Made by a program: the position numbers and the translations under genes | Shown: positions 36,076-43,779 of the stretch, piece after piece | How the letters are laid out: every line of letters begins with the position of its first letter | How positions within the stretch are numbered: position 1 is the stretch's first letter | The notes under the pieces: model-generated | What the model was told of the DNA's origin: nothing | Database searches by the model: none | The model's input: the letters and a program-made list of their open reading frames with translations, nothing else | From: an uncultured Porphyromonadaceae bacterium | GTDB taxonomy: Bacteria > Bacteroidota > Bacteroidia > Bacteroidales > Muribaculaceae | NCBI GenBank assembly: GCA_902491625.1 | Contig: CABUIO010000002.1 | Coordinates: 124,001-188,000 of the forward strand | Reading direction: 5' to 3' | Length of the DNA stretch: 64,000 nucleotides

Positions 36076-36897
36076 TCAGTATTGTTCGGAAGCGTTGGGG
36101 AAATCGGAGGTCTTGACGTCGTCGACGTAACGGCTGATGGCGCCGTTCATCACTGAGGCGAGGTCGGCGTAACGGCGCAGGAAGCGCGGCGAGAAACCCT
36201 GATTGATGCCGAGCATGTCGTGGATGACGAGCACCTGGCCGTCGACACCTCCGCCGGCGCCAATGCCTATGACGGGAATTGTCAGGGATTCGGCCACTTT
36301 CCGAGCGAGTGCGGCAGGCACTTTCTCTATCACGATGGCGAAGCATCCGATCTCTTCAAGCATCTTGGCGTCTTCAATGAGTTTGGCAGCCTCGGCTTCC
36401 TCGCGCGCCCGGACGGCGTAAGTACCGAACTTGTTGATGGACTGCGGAGTGAGTCCGAGATGTCCGCAGACAGGAATTCCCGCAGAGAGGATTCTCTCGA
36501 TCGACTCGCGCACCTCGGCGCCCCCTTCGAGCTTGACGGCCTCGGCGTGGCTCTCCTTCATGATGCGCACCGCGGAGGCGAGCGCTTCCATGGGATTGCC
36601 CTGATACGTTCCGAAAGGAAGATCCACGATCACGAGAGCGCGTTCCACGCCTTTCATCACCGACTTGCCATGGTAGATCATCTGGTCGAGGGTCATGGGA
36701 AGGGTGGTGACATTGCCGGCCATGACGTTGGAGGCGGAGTCCCCCACAAGGATGACGTCGACACCTGCGGCATCGACGATCCTGGCCATCGAGTAATCAT
36801 AGGCTGTAAGCATGGCGATCTTCTCGCCGCGCTGTTTCATCTCGGCAAGGCGGCGCGTGGTCACCTTTCGTGTGTTATCAGTTGTGTTTGTTGACAT
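36076..36897 (-). CDS. panB: 3-methyl-2-oxobutanoate hydroxymethyltransferase
   Basis: A 273-residue cytoplasmic enzyme that adds a hydroxymethyl group from methylene-tetrahydrofolate to 2-oxoisovalerate, the first step to pantothenate. Metal ligands D53 (LVGDSASNV) and D92 (VIVDLPFG) are present, as are the family segments TLDQMIYHGKSV and GHLGLTPQSIN. Length is normal. It is first in a unit with the VWA-like lipoprotein and L,D-carboxypeptidase. A TAACTTTG -7 box lies 22 bases before the start, overlapping the end of the acyltransferase gene region. Confidence 0.96.
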   Translation of the reverse strand: MSTNTTDNTRKVTTRRLAEMKQRGEKIAMLTAYDYSMARIVDAAGVDVILVGDSASNVMAGNVTTLPMTLDQMIYHGKSVMKGVERALVIVDLPFGTYQGNPMEALASAVRIMKESHAEAVKLEGGAEVRESIERILSAGIPVCGHLGLTPQSINKFGTYAVRAREEAEAAKLIEDAKMLEEIGCFAIVIEKVPAALARKVAESLTIPVIGIGAGGGVDGQVLVIHDMLGINQGFSPRFLRRYADLASVMNGAISRYVDDVKTSDFPNASEQY

Positions 36898-36918
36898 AAT
36901 ATTGGTTCAATAGAGCGG

Positions 36919-36926
36919 CAAAGTTA
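36919..36926 (-). promoter_or_regulatory. -7 box for panB
   Basis: Minus-strand TAACTTTG fits TAnnTTTG; no TTG is found 19-21 bases upstream. Confidence 0.4.
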
Positions 36927-37922
36927 CTAATTATTTCTGAATATCAGCTTTTCTCGGCCCACAAGCGCGGGAACATAGCGGTTGCAGAGGAGTATCACGG
37001 GCACCATCGAGGCCATAGTGAGCAGCCAGATAAGGACTCCGTGGTGTTTCCCGACCCATCCGTAGTGCGACAGCACCAGAATATAGAAGAATGAGATGAA
37101 GATATAGTGCGTCCCGAGCACTACATATGAGTTTCGGCCGAAGAAATGGAAGAAGCGGAGCCACGGCACGCGGCTGACATAGCGGAAAAGGATGATGAGC
37201 GAGACCACGAGGCCGATGTTGAAGATATATGTGGCCGGCTCTTTCAATGCGGACTCGCCGCCGAAGGTATGGTAAGCCATCGCGGCCATGACAGCCAAGG
37301 CCACGGCGGCCACGGCAATCAGGCTTCGCCTCGAACACTCGATTGCGGCAAGAATCTGTTTGCCATAGAGAAAACCGAAAGCATAGTATCCCATGAAACG
37401 CAGACAGCGGCCGAACATCAGCCATGTATAGCAATGCTCCAGCCAGACGATGCCGACGGCAGAGATGACGAGCGAGGCTATCATTATCGGAGTGCGGCGT
37501 CCGCGGAAGATCTTCACGAGCGCATAGAGCAGCAGCTGGATGTTGAGCAACGCACAGATGAACCATAACGGCGGATTGACCATAAAGCATTGGTCGAGGG
37601 CATGAGGCATGAAAACGTCGGCAAAAGTATCAGCCAACGGCAAACTGACGCCGGCATGAGTCGGACTGTACCGATATTCCAGAATCAGATAGACAAAATA
37701 GACAAGATAGAAAAAGATGAACGGCACCACGAGCTGATCGGTCTTTTTTGCCAGGTGCGAGCGCAGCGGAATCACCTTGAAAAAGATGCCCGAGAGAAGA
37801 AAGAACAGCGGCAACCTGAATGAGAATGAGAGCCAGTCGGGATGCGGCGCATGAAACCACACGACACAGATGATGGAAAGACCCTTGAGCCAGTCGATAT
37901 ATTCAATCCTTTGCTTCGCCAT
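36927..37922 (-). CDS. Acyltransferase family 3 membrane protein
   Basis: A 331-residue polytopic protein of the acyltransferase-3 family, which O-acetylates surface sugars, peptidoglycan or lipids. The conserved opening RIEYIDWLKGLSIICVVWFH with H24 and the following FRLPLFFLLSGIFFK are typical. About ten hydrophobic segments fill the protein. The SGNH extension of OafB-type enzymes is absent. The substrate cannot be predicted; no polysaccharide genes surround it. It sits upstream of panB on the same strand with a 29-base gap that carries panB's own -7 box. Confidence 0.88.
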   Translation of the reverse strand: MAKQRIEYIDWLKGLSIICVVWFHAPHPDWLSFSFRLPLFFLLSGIFFKVIPLRSHLAKKTDQLVVPFIFFYLVYFVYLILEYRYSPTHAGVSLPLADTFADVFMPHALDQCFMVNPPLWFICALLNIQLLLYALVKIFRGRRTPIMIASLVISAVGIVWLEHCYTWLMFGRCLRFMGYYAFGFLYGKQILAAIECSRRSLIAVAAVALAVMAAMAYHTFGGESALKEPATYIFNIGLVVSLIILFRYVSRVPWLRFFHFFGRNSYVVLGTHYIFISFFYILVLSHYGWVGKHHGVLIWLLTMASMVPVILLCNRYVPALVGREKLIFRNN

Positions 37923-38066
37923 ATTCTATGACAAACAACGAAAGATTGCGGAGAAAATTTTATCACGAATACTTTTACCTCCAATCAACCAGTTAATAGT
38001 CAAGTATTTAAATCACACATTAGAGGAATTAAAGAAATAATTCCGTAATTTTTCGTATTAAAAGAG

Positions 38067-38094
38067 TTGGTTTAATATAAAATTGCTATATTTG
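38067..38094 (+). promoter_or_regulatory. Candidate promoter of korAB
   Basis: TATATTTG at 38087-38094 with TTG at 38067-38069, spacing 17 instead of 20. The leader would be about 110 bases. Confidence 0.45.
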
Positions 38095-38211
38095 CGCCGT
38101 GGAACAGGGAGCAGAGCAGGCCGAAAACTTACATAATGGCAGCTGCCACCCTTTCCGGCGTCTGATGACGGTGCCTTAAATGTAACACAAAAAAGCTTTA
38201 AGCTGACAGTT

Positions 38212-40083
38212 ATGACTGACAAGACCAATGTAAAAACACTTGACAAAGTGGTGGTGAGATTTTCCGGCGATTCCGGCGACGGAATGCAGCTGGCCGGCAA
38301 CATTTTCTCAAATGTATCGGCCGGAGTCGGCAATCAGATTTCCACATTCCCGGACTATCCGGCGGAGATCCGCGCCCCGCAGGGTTCGCTCAGCGGCGTA
38401 TCCGGATTCCAGGTGAGCGTGGGCAAAGGTGTCCACACTCCCGGCGACGAGGCCGATGTGCTGATAGCCATGAATCCGGCGGCGCTCAAAACCAATCTGC
38501 GCTATCTCAAGGCCGGCGGAGTAGTGATCGTGGACAGCGATTCCTTCGATGCCGCACACCTCAAGAAAGCCGAGTATGCCACCGACGATCCTATCGCCGA
38601 ACTGGGCGTGGATCCCAAGCAGGTGATCATGGTGCCCATGACCACACTGCTCAAGGAGACCCTTGCCGATTCGGGACTCGACAACAAGAGCATCATGAAG
38701 TCCAAGAACATGCTCGCCTTAGGTCTTGTCTGCTGGCTCTTCGACCGTCCGGTCGAGAGCGTGCTCCACAAGCTGCAGCAGAAGTTCGCCAAGAAGCCTG
38801 CCGTCTACGAGGCCAACGCCAAGGTCGTGCAGGCAGGATGGGACTACGGCCACAACACCCATGCCTCCGTGAGCACATATAAGATAGAGACCGAAGACTC
38901 GCGTCCGGGCATATACACCAACGTTACCGGCAACACCGCGACAGCTTGGGGACTCATCCTCGCTTCCGAGAAGAGCGGACGTCCTCTCTTCCTCGGCTCC
39001 TATCCCATCACTCCGGCCACCGACATCCTCCACGAGCTTGCCAAGCGCAAGGATCTGGGCGTCAAGGCCTGCCAGATGGAAGACGAAATCGCGGGCGTAT
39101 GCTCGGCCATCGGCGCATCCTACGCCGGACATCTCGCCGTGACATCGACGTCGGGTCCGGGACTCGCCCTGAAGAGCGAGGGCATCGGACTGGCCGTAAT
39201 CGCCGAACTGCCGCTCGTGGTCATAGACGTGCAGCGCGGCGGCCCCTCCACGGGACTCCCCACAAAGACAGAACAGACCGACCTGCTGCAGGCCCTCTAC
39301 GGCCGCAACGGCGAATCGCCCATATGTGTGCTTGCTGCAGCAAGCCCCACCGACTGCTTCACCATGGCATTCGAGGCCGCTCGCATCGCGCTTCAGCACA
39401 TGACTCCGGTGATCCTGCTCACCGACGCTTTCATCGCCAACGGATCGTCGGCATGGCGCATCCCCGACGGCGAAGACTTCCCCGAGATCCACGCGCCGTT
39501 CGTAAAGCCGGAACAGCTTGAGGCAGGATGGCGTCCCTACGACCGCGATCCTCAGACCAAGGTGCGCTATTGGGCAATCCCCGGCACCGAGAATGCCATG
39601 CACCGCGTCGGAGGTCTGGAGAAAGACTTCAAGACCTCGGTCATCAGCACCGACGGCGCCAACCACGCCCTCATGGTCGAGACACGCCGCGAAAAGATCC
39701 GCCGCATCGCCGACGACATCCCCGCCCTGAAATTGGGCGGCGACACCCAGGCATCGACAGTGCTCGTCGGCTGGGGAGGCACCTACGGACATCTGCTCAC
39801 CGCATGCAACGAGCTGAACGCCGGCGGCACTCCCGTGGCTCTCGCCCACTTCCGCTACATCAATCCTCTTCCGGCCAACGCCCTTGAGGAACTCAGCCGT
39901 TTCGACCGCATCATCGTGGCCGAGCTCAACACCGGACAGTTTGCCGACTATCTCCAGTCGAAACTCCCCGGCAAGCTCGTGCAGCGCATCAACAAGGTGG
40001 AGGCTCAGCCCTTCCTCGTGCGCGAGATCGTAGACGGCGTGAAAGCCATTGCCGAAGGAAAAACAGAAGCCGAAGAACTCTAA
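38212..40083 (+). CDS. korA: 2-oxoacid:ferredoxin oxidoreductase, fused gamma-alpha subunit
   Basis: A 623-residue subunit of the enzyme that interconverts 2-oxoglutarate (or a similar 2-oxoacid) and its acyl-CoA with ferredoxin. Residues about 10-195 are the gamma domain (VVRFSGDSGDGMQLAGNIFS). The alpha (pyrimidine-binding) domain follows from about 220 (LFLGSYPITPATDILHEL, GGPSTGLPTKTEQ), then a C-terminal transketolase-like domain (VLVGWGGTYGHL). Fusion of gamma to alpha is usual in Bacteroidota. Specificity for 2-oxoglutarate is inferred from family layout. It is followed by korB 21 bases later. Confidence 0.93.
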   Translation: MTDKTNVKTLDKVVVRFSGDSGDGMQLAGNIFSNVSAGVGNQISTFPDYPAEIRAPQGSLSGVSGFQVSVGKGVHTPGDEADVLIAMNPAALKTNLRYLKAGGVVIVDSDSFDAAHLKKAEYATDDPIAELGVDPKQVIMVPMTTLLKETLADSGLDNKSIMKSKNMLALGLVCWLFDRPVESVLHKLQQKFAKKPAVYEANAKVVQAGWDYGHNTHASVSTYKIETEDSRPGIYTNVTGNTATAWGLILASEKSGRPLFLGSYPITPATDILHELAKRKDLGVKACQMEDEIAGVCSAIGASYAGHLAVTSTSGPGLALKSEGIGLAVIAELPLVVIDVQRGGPSTGLPTKTEQTDLLQALYGRNGESPICVLAAASPTDCFTMAFEAARIALQHMTPVILLTDAFIANGSSAWRIPDGEDFPEIHAPFVKPEQLEAGWRPYDRDPQTKVRYWAIPGTENAMHRVGGLEKDFKTSVISTDGANHALMVETRREKIRRIADDIPALKLGGDTQASTVLVGWGGTYGHLLTACNELNAGGTPVALAHFRYINPLPANALEELSRFDRIIVAELNTGQFADYLQSKLPGKLVQRINKVEAQPFLVREIVDGVKAIAEGKTEAEEL

Positions 40084-40104
40084 CCCTAAAGAGACTCTAA
40101 GAAA

Positions 40105-41130
40105 ATGGAAAACGAAAACAAATGCGCCTTCCAGGCCTCCGACTATAAGAACGAACAGAACGCCCGCTGGTGTCCCGGATGCGGCGACCACGCCATCCTC
40201 GCCACTCTCCACAAGGCCATGGCCGACCTCGGAGTGGCTCCCCACAACACTGTGGTGATCTCGGGCATCGGATGTTCCTCGCGTCTCCCCTACTACATGA
40301 ACACCTACGGCATGCACACCATCCACGGACGTGCAGCGGCGATCGCCACCGGCGTGAAGACCGCGCGTCCCGACCTCACGGTGTGGCAGATCTCCGGCGA
40401 CGGCGACGGCCTCGCCATCGGCGGCAACCACTTCATCCATGCCGTGCGCCGCAATATCGACATCAATATCTGTCTGTTCAACAACAAGATATACGGTCTC
40501 ACCAAGGGTCAGTACTCGCCGACGTCCGCACGCGGATTCGTCAGCAAGTCCAGCCCTTACGGCACCACCGAGGATCCCTTCATCCCCGCCGAGCTATGCT
40601 TCGGCGCGCGCGGCAACTTCTTCGCACGCGCCTTTGACGTGAGCCTCGACACCTCCCGGGAAGTGCTCGTGGCCGCCGCACGCCATAAGGGAGCCTCCGT
40701 GGTCGAGATCCTCCAGAACTGCGTCATCTTCAACAACGGCATCTATGCCGGACTGACAGCCAAGGAGTTCCGCGAGGAACGCACCATCCATCTACGCCAC
40801 GGCGAGAAGATGCTTTTCGGCAAGAATATGGAGAAAGGCCTCGTGCAGGACGGATTCGGCCTCAAGGCCGTGACTGTCGGCGAAGGGGGCTACACCATCG
40901 ACGACATACTCGTTCACGACGCCCACAATCCAGTGAACTTCCTCCAGCAGCAGCTTGCCATGATGGACGGCGAGACACTGCCGCTGGCCATCGGCGTGAT
41001 CCGCGACGTCGAGGCTCCGACCTACGAGGCCGATGTCGAGAAACAGGTGGCCGAGGTAAGGGCTCGCAAGAACTTCTCGTCGCTGCGCGACCTCGTGACC
41101 CGCACCGTCGAGACCTGGGAAGTGAAATGA
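40105..41130 (+). CDS. korB: 2-oxoacid:ferredoxin oxidoreductase, beta subunit
   Basis: A 341-residue thiamine-diphosphate-binding subunit. The opening RWCPGCGDHAIL is the beta-subunit signature; the cofactor motif is GDGDGLAIGGNHFIH through FNNKIYGLTKGQ, with the GDG and NN of the ThDP/Mg site. No extra ferredoxin domain is fused. It works with the fused alpha-gamma subunit just upstream to feed reduced ferredoxin or to fix CO2 into the reductive branch of the TCA cycle. A strong palindromic terminator follows. Confidence 0.95.
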   Translation: MENENKCAFQASDYKNEQNARWCPGCGDHAILATLHKAMADLGVAPHNTVVISGIGCSSRLPYYMNTYGMHTIHGRAAAIATGVKTARPDLTVWQISGDGDGLAIGGNHFIHAVRRNIDINICLFNNKIYGLTKGQYSPTSARGFVSKSSPYGTTEDPFIPAELCFGARGNFFARAFDVSLDTSREVLVAAARHKGASVVEILQNCVIFNNGIYAGLTAKEFREERTIHLRHGEKMLFGKNMEKGLVQDGFGLKAVTVGEGGYTIDDILVHDAHNPVNFLQQQLAMMDGETLPLAIGVIRDVEAPTYEADVEKQVAEVRARKNFSSLRDLVTRTVETWEVK

Positions 41131-41153
41131 CAAGTTGAAAAATCAAGAAGCTA

Positions 41154-41182
41154 AAGTCGGCCGCCGAATCGGCGGCCGACTT
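41154..41182 (+). terminator. Terminator of korAB
   Basis: A 14-bp perfect stem, aagtcggccgccga with tcggcggccgactt, separated by one base, followed by ttataatgttt. Confidence 0.7.
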
Positions 41183-41219
41183 ATAATGTTTCTATATATC
41201 TGACGTTTCTTTAGTAACT

Positions 41220-42008
41220 ATGGCAGCAGATCAGACAATATTATTCCATTCAACCATATTCGGGCCGATACATTCGCGGCGCCTCGGCACGTCGCTCGGC
41301 GTCAACCTCTCACCTTCCGACGGCAAGGTGTGCAGCTTCGACTGCCTATACTGCGAGGCCGGATACAACAGTCAGGGAGCCGGAACCACCGGATTCCCGA
41401 GCCGCGAGGCCGTAGCCTCAGGCCTCCGCGAGAAACTCGACGCGATGCGCCGCGATGGCAGCCCGCTCGACGTCATCACATTCTCCGGCAACGGCGAGCC
41501 GACGCTCCATCCGCAGTTTGCGGAGATTGTCGACGACACGCTCGCACTGCGCGACGAATATTATCCCGAAGCCAAGGTCAGCGTGCTCTGCAACTCCACA
41601 CGCCTTGACCGCGAGGATGTCGCCGCCGCACTGCGACGCGTCGACAACAATATCCTCAAACTCGATTCCGCAGTGGAAGAGACGATGCGTCTCATCGACC
41701 GCCCGACGCAAAGTTCCTTTACGGTGGAAAAGGTTGTCGGCGAACTCGCCGTATTCGGCAAGGAGTGCATCATCCAGACCATGATGCTGCGCGGAACCCA
41801 CGACGGAAAGACCGTGGACAACACCACTGACGCAGAGATCGACGCCCTCGCGGAAGCCTACAGAAAGATTCGCCCGGCCTCCGTGATGCTTTACAGCATC
41901 GACCGCTCCACTCCAGAGGAAAACCTACGCAAGGTCGAGCGCGAGGAACTCGAACGGATAGCCCGCCGACTCGCTGAGAAGTCAGGCGTAAAAGTCACTG
42001 TCAGCTAA
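41220..42008 (+). CDS. Radical SAM protein (COG0731-like)
   Basis: A 262-residue radical S-adenosylmethionine enzyme. The cluster-binding cysteines are C38, C42 and C45 in CSFDCLYCE. FSGNGEPTLHP (near 91-101) is the SAM-contacting GGEP-type motif. The start FHSTIFGPIHSRRLGTSLGVNL is typical of COG0731, the family that includes wyosine-like tRNA enzymes and uncharacterised members; in bacteria the substrate is usually unknown. No carrier protein or substrate gene is adjacent. The next gene starts at the base after its stop. Confidence 0.85.
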   Translation: MAADQTILFHSTIFGPIHSRRLGTSLGVNLSPSDGKVCSFDCLYCEAGYNSQGAGTTGFPSREAVASGLREKLDAMRRDGSPLDVITFSGNGEPTLHPQFAEIVDDTLALRDEYYPEAKVSVLCNSTRLDREDVAAALRRVDNNILKLDSAVEETMRLIDRPTQSSFTVEKVVGELAVFGKECIIQTMMLRGTHDGKTVDNTTDAEIDALAEAYRKIRPASVMLYSIDRSTPEENLRKVEREELERIARRLAEKSGVKVTVS

Positions 42009-42653
42009 ATGGATAAGGAAAAAGTCAAAGGCTTTTTAAGGAAAGGTGTCAGGAACATCATATATTTCGTGGCCTTCGCGGTCGCTTTCGTTGCCGCCGC
42101 CATCGGATGGGATTGCCACGAAGACACGCTCTCGCCGCTCTGGATCGGCCTTGTCATGGCATTCATGGTCGCAGGACTCTTTGTTGGAGCGACATATTTC
42201 ATCTTCGGATCGAGGGGGAAGAGTGTGCCTGTTCTCACAGCAATAGTTGTCTTTCTGTTCGCCGGAGGCATAGCGTTCGGCATTTTCTACGGCACAAACT
42301 TCTACACGGCAAAAAGCTCCGAAAGAGACACGATGAAAGTTCTCGTAACCAAGAAGGAGCACTATATCAAGATGGTAAGCAACCGCGTAGGACGCCGGGG
42401 AACGTCACGCGGACGACGCCCCGTGGATCACTACGAGCTTACGCTACAGCTGCCCGACGGCACGGAACATGTCATCGAGATAAAAGGGAAGCAATACTCG
42501 GACATCTATAAGAACCGAGAATACGACATGCCGACAGCGCGGGGATGCTTCGGCATGAAAGTGATGATAAAAGAGGGAATGGAGCTGATCGGTCCCGAAC
42601 CGCGCAACCACCGCGACCGCCGCTGCCGCTACGTCGGTCGCCGCCCTCGCTGA
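42009..42653 (+). CDS. Membrane protein, function unknown
   Basis: A 214-residue protein with three hydrophobic segments in the first half (about 16-34, 43-65 and 74-95), then a soluble domain of about 110 residues that is strongly basic (NRVGRRGTSRGRRP and a C-terminal RNHRDRRCRYVGRRPR). I do not recognise the domain. The start ATG directly abuts the stop of the radical SAM gene (TAA then ATG), indicating coupled translation, though a functional link is unproven. Confidence 0.7.
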   Translation: MDKEKVKGFLRKGVRNIIYFVAFAVAFVAAAIGWDCHEDTLSPLWIGLVMAFMVAGLFVGATYFIFGSRGKSVPVLTAIVVFLFAGGIAFGIFYGTNFYTAKSSERDTMKVLVTKKEHYIKMVSNRVGRRGTSRGRRPVDHYELTLQLPDGTEHVIEIKGKQYSDIYKNREYDMPTARGCFGMKVMIKEGMELIGPEPRNHRDRRCRYVGRRPR

Positions 42654-42707
42654 CCTTCCGGCGTCCGCAGAAAGACCCTGACAGGAAATCCGAAGGCGAC
42701 CGTGTAG

Positions 42708-42772
42708 GGGCGCAAAATTTTGCGCCCGCCGCGACAACGCCGCGACGCTGAAAAGGCCTATAAGGCCTTTTC
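42708..42772. repeat. Two perfect palindromes
   Basis: gggcgcaaaattttgcgccc (42708-42727) and a 23-base palindrome at 42750-42772 built on aaggccta-taaggcctt. The second contains the aaggcct block of family A elements. Both fall in the 604-base gap 42654-43257. Confidence 0.65.
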
Positions 42773-42799
42773 AAATTGTGCGTAAGCCAAATCTTTGCG

Positions 42800-42916
42800 G
42801 TGTAAGCAACCCATAAAGGGTTGTATATATGGGGAACGCTTCCGACGGAATCGCTTCGCCCATCCATCGGCTACTCATGAAGCAACCGCTGACGCGGTTG
42901 TCAATGTACGCAAGAT
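42800..42916. repeat. Serial-hairpin element, family C, copy 2
   Basis: The same order as 7049-7170: gtaagcaaccc...gggttg (about 42801-42823), a gacgga-type hairpin (about 42844-42872), and caaccgctgacgcggttg (42883-42900), ending acgcaagat. Confidence 0.7.
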
Positions 42917-42922
42917 AAAGAA

Positions 42923-42954
42923 GACAGTAACATCTAACAGACAGTAACATCTAA
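42923..42954. repeat. 15-bp direct repeat
   Basis: gacagtaacatctaa at 42923-42937 and again at 42940-42954. Confidence 0.6.
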
Positions 42955-42965
42955 TATTGTACGTT

Positions 42966-43055
42966 ATGGTTTAATCGAATGGTTCCTAATGGTTCCCCAT
43001 GGTTCGCTAATCATGGTTAAGGATGGTTTGAAAAAATTGTTCGGGATTGTTCGGG
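42966..43055. repeat. Degenerate short repeats (atggtt / ttgttcggga)
   Basis: atggtt occurs six times (42966, 42979, 42989, 42999, 43013, 43023) at 10-14 base spacing, followed by attgttcggga twice. No open frame. It lies upstream of the promoter at 43123-43153. Confidence 0.5.
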
Positions 43056-43122
43056 AAAGCGTTCCGTCGTCGCCATTCGTCGGATTGTCGCGAACTTTCG
43101 GGGGTGCATGTCGGCGGGAGTA

Positions 43123-43153
43123 TTGCGTCTGTCGATTTTTTTTTGTAATTTTG
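43123..43153 (+). promoter_or_regulatory. Bacteroidota promoter of the tubulin/actin-like cassette
   Basis: TTG at 43123-43125, exactly 20 bases (including a nine-T run), then TAATTTTG at 43146-43153. The leader to the first ATG is about 98 bases. No other promoter was found before 48796. Confidence 0.75.
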
Positions 43154-43257
43154 GCTCGTGTAAGCTTTTGCGAACACACTCATATCCCAAATCAAAATAA
43201 AAGAGCGTTAGTCTTTATAAAGGAAGGCTTTCCCCTCAACCCTGAGAATTCCGACAA

Positions 43258-43740
43258 ATGAAGCAGAAATATAAACTCATATTCGCAGTCGCGGCCGCGG
43301 TGGCAAGCATCCTTTTCATCGTGCTCGCCGGTCAGATATATCCTCATTTCTATCTCGGCGCCCCCGACGCGGAAGGCAATCTGGATTTCTTCCGTCAGGA
43401 TCTGATCGACCGCGGCATGACGATGCCGCTGGCGCTGGCCACAGTCAGCATCCCGTGGGCTGCGGCAGTAATCTACTACTACGCCATCAATTCGGTGCAT
43501 TTCGACCGCTGGTGGCACTGGCTGTTAGTGCTTGTCATCACCGCGCTGCTGACCTCCTACGCCGACTGGCAGTACATGAACGCCAAGTTCATCATCGAGG
43601 ATCTGTCGGACGTCTATTCCCCTTATATGCTTGCCATGTCGGGATGGAACGCCGTGTGCGCGGCGTGCGTCTTTATCGTGGCATCCTACGGCATCCGCTG
43701 GTGGTCAAGCAACTGCCGCCACACCCCCATACCGCAGTGA
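43258..43740 (+). CDS. Four-helix membrane protein of the tubulin/actin-like cassette
   Basis: A 160-residue inner-membrane protein with four hydrophobic segments (about 7-25, 55-78, 85-101 and 126-146) and a short hydrophilic loop (30-54). The C-terminus (WWSSNCRHTPIPQ) should be cytoplasmic if the N-terminus is. I know no family for it. It is first behind the promoter at 43123-43153, and the tubulin-like gene begins 39 bases after its stop, so it is probably made together with it. It is a candidate membrane partner or anchor of the filament-type proteins. A general membrane protein unrelated to them cannot be excluded. Confidence 0.75.
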   Translation: MKQKYKLIFAVAAAVASILFIVLAGQIYPHFYLGAPDAEGNLDFFRQDLIDRGMTMPLALATVSIPWAAAVIYYYAINSVHFDRWWHWLLVLVITALLTSYADWQYMNAKFIIEDLSDVYSPYMLAMSGWNAVCAACVFIVASYGIRWWSSNCRHTPIPQ

Positions 43741-43779
43741 TAAGAGTTTCAAACACTTCCCCATCCCAAGACAATCCCA

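Noticed and set aside
38719..40440. A 573-codon minus-strand frame opposite korA/korB
   Set aside because: Shadow of two certain genes; its composition (Val, Gly, Asp, His rich) is that of antisense translation.
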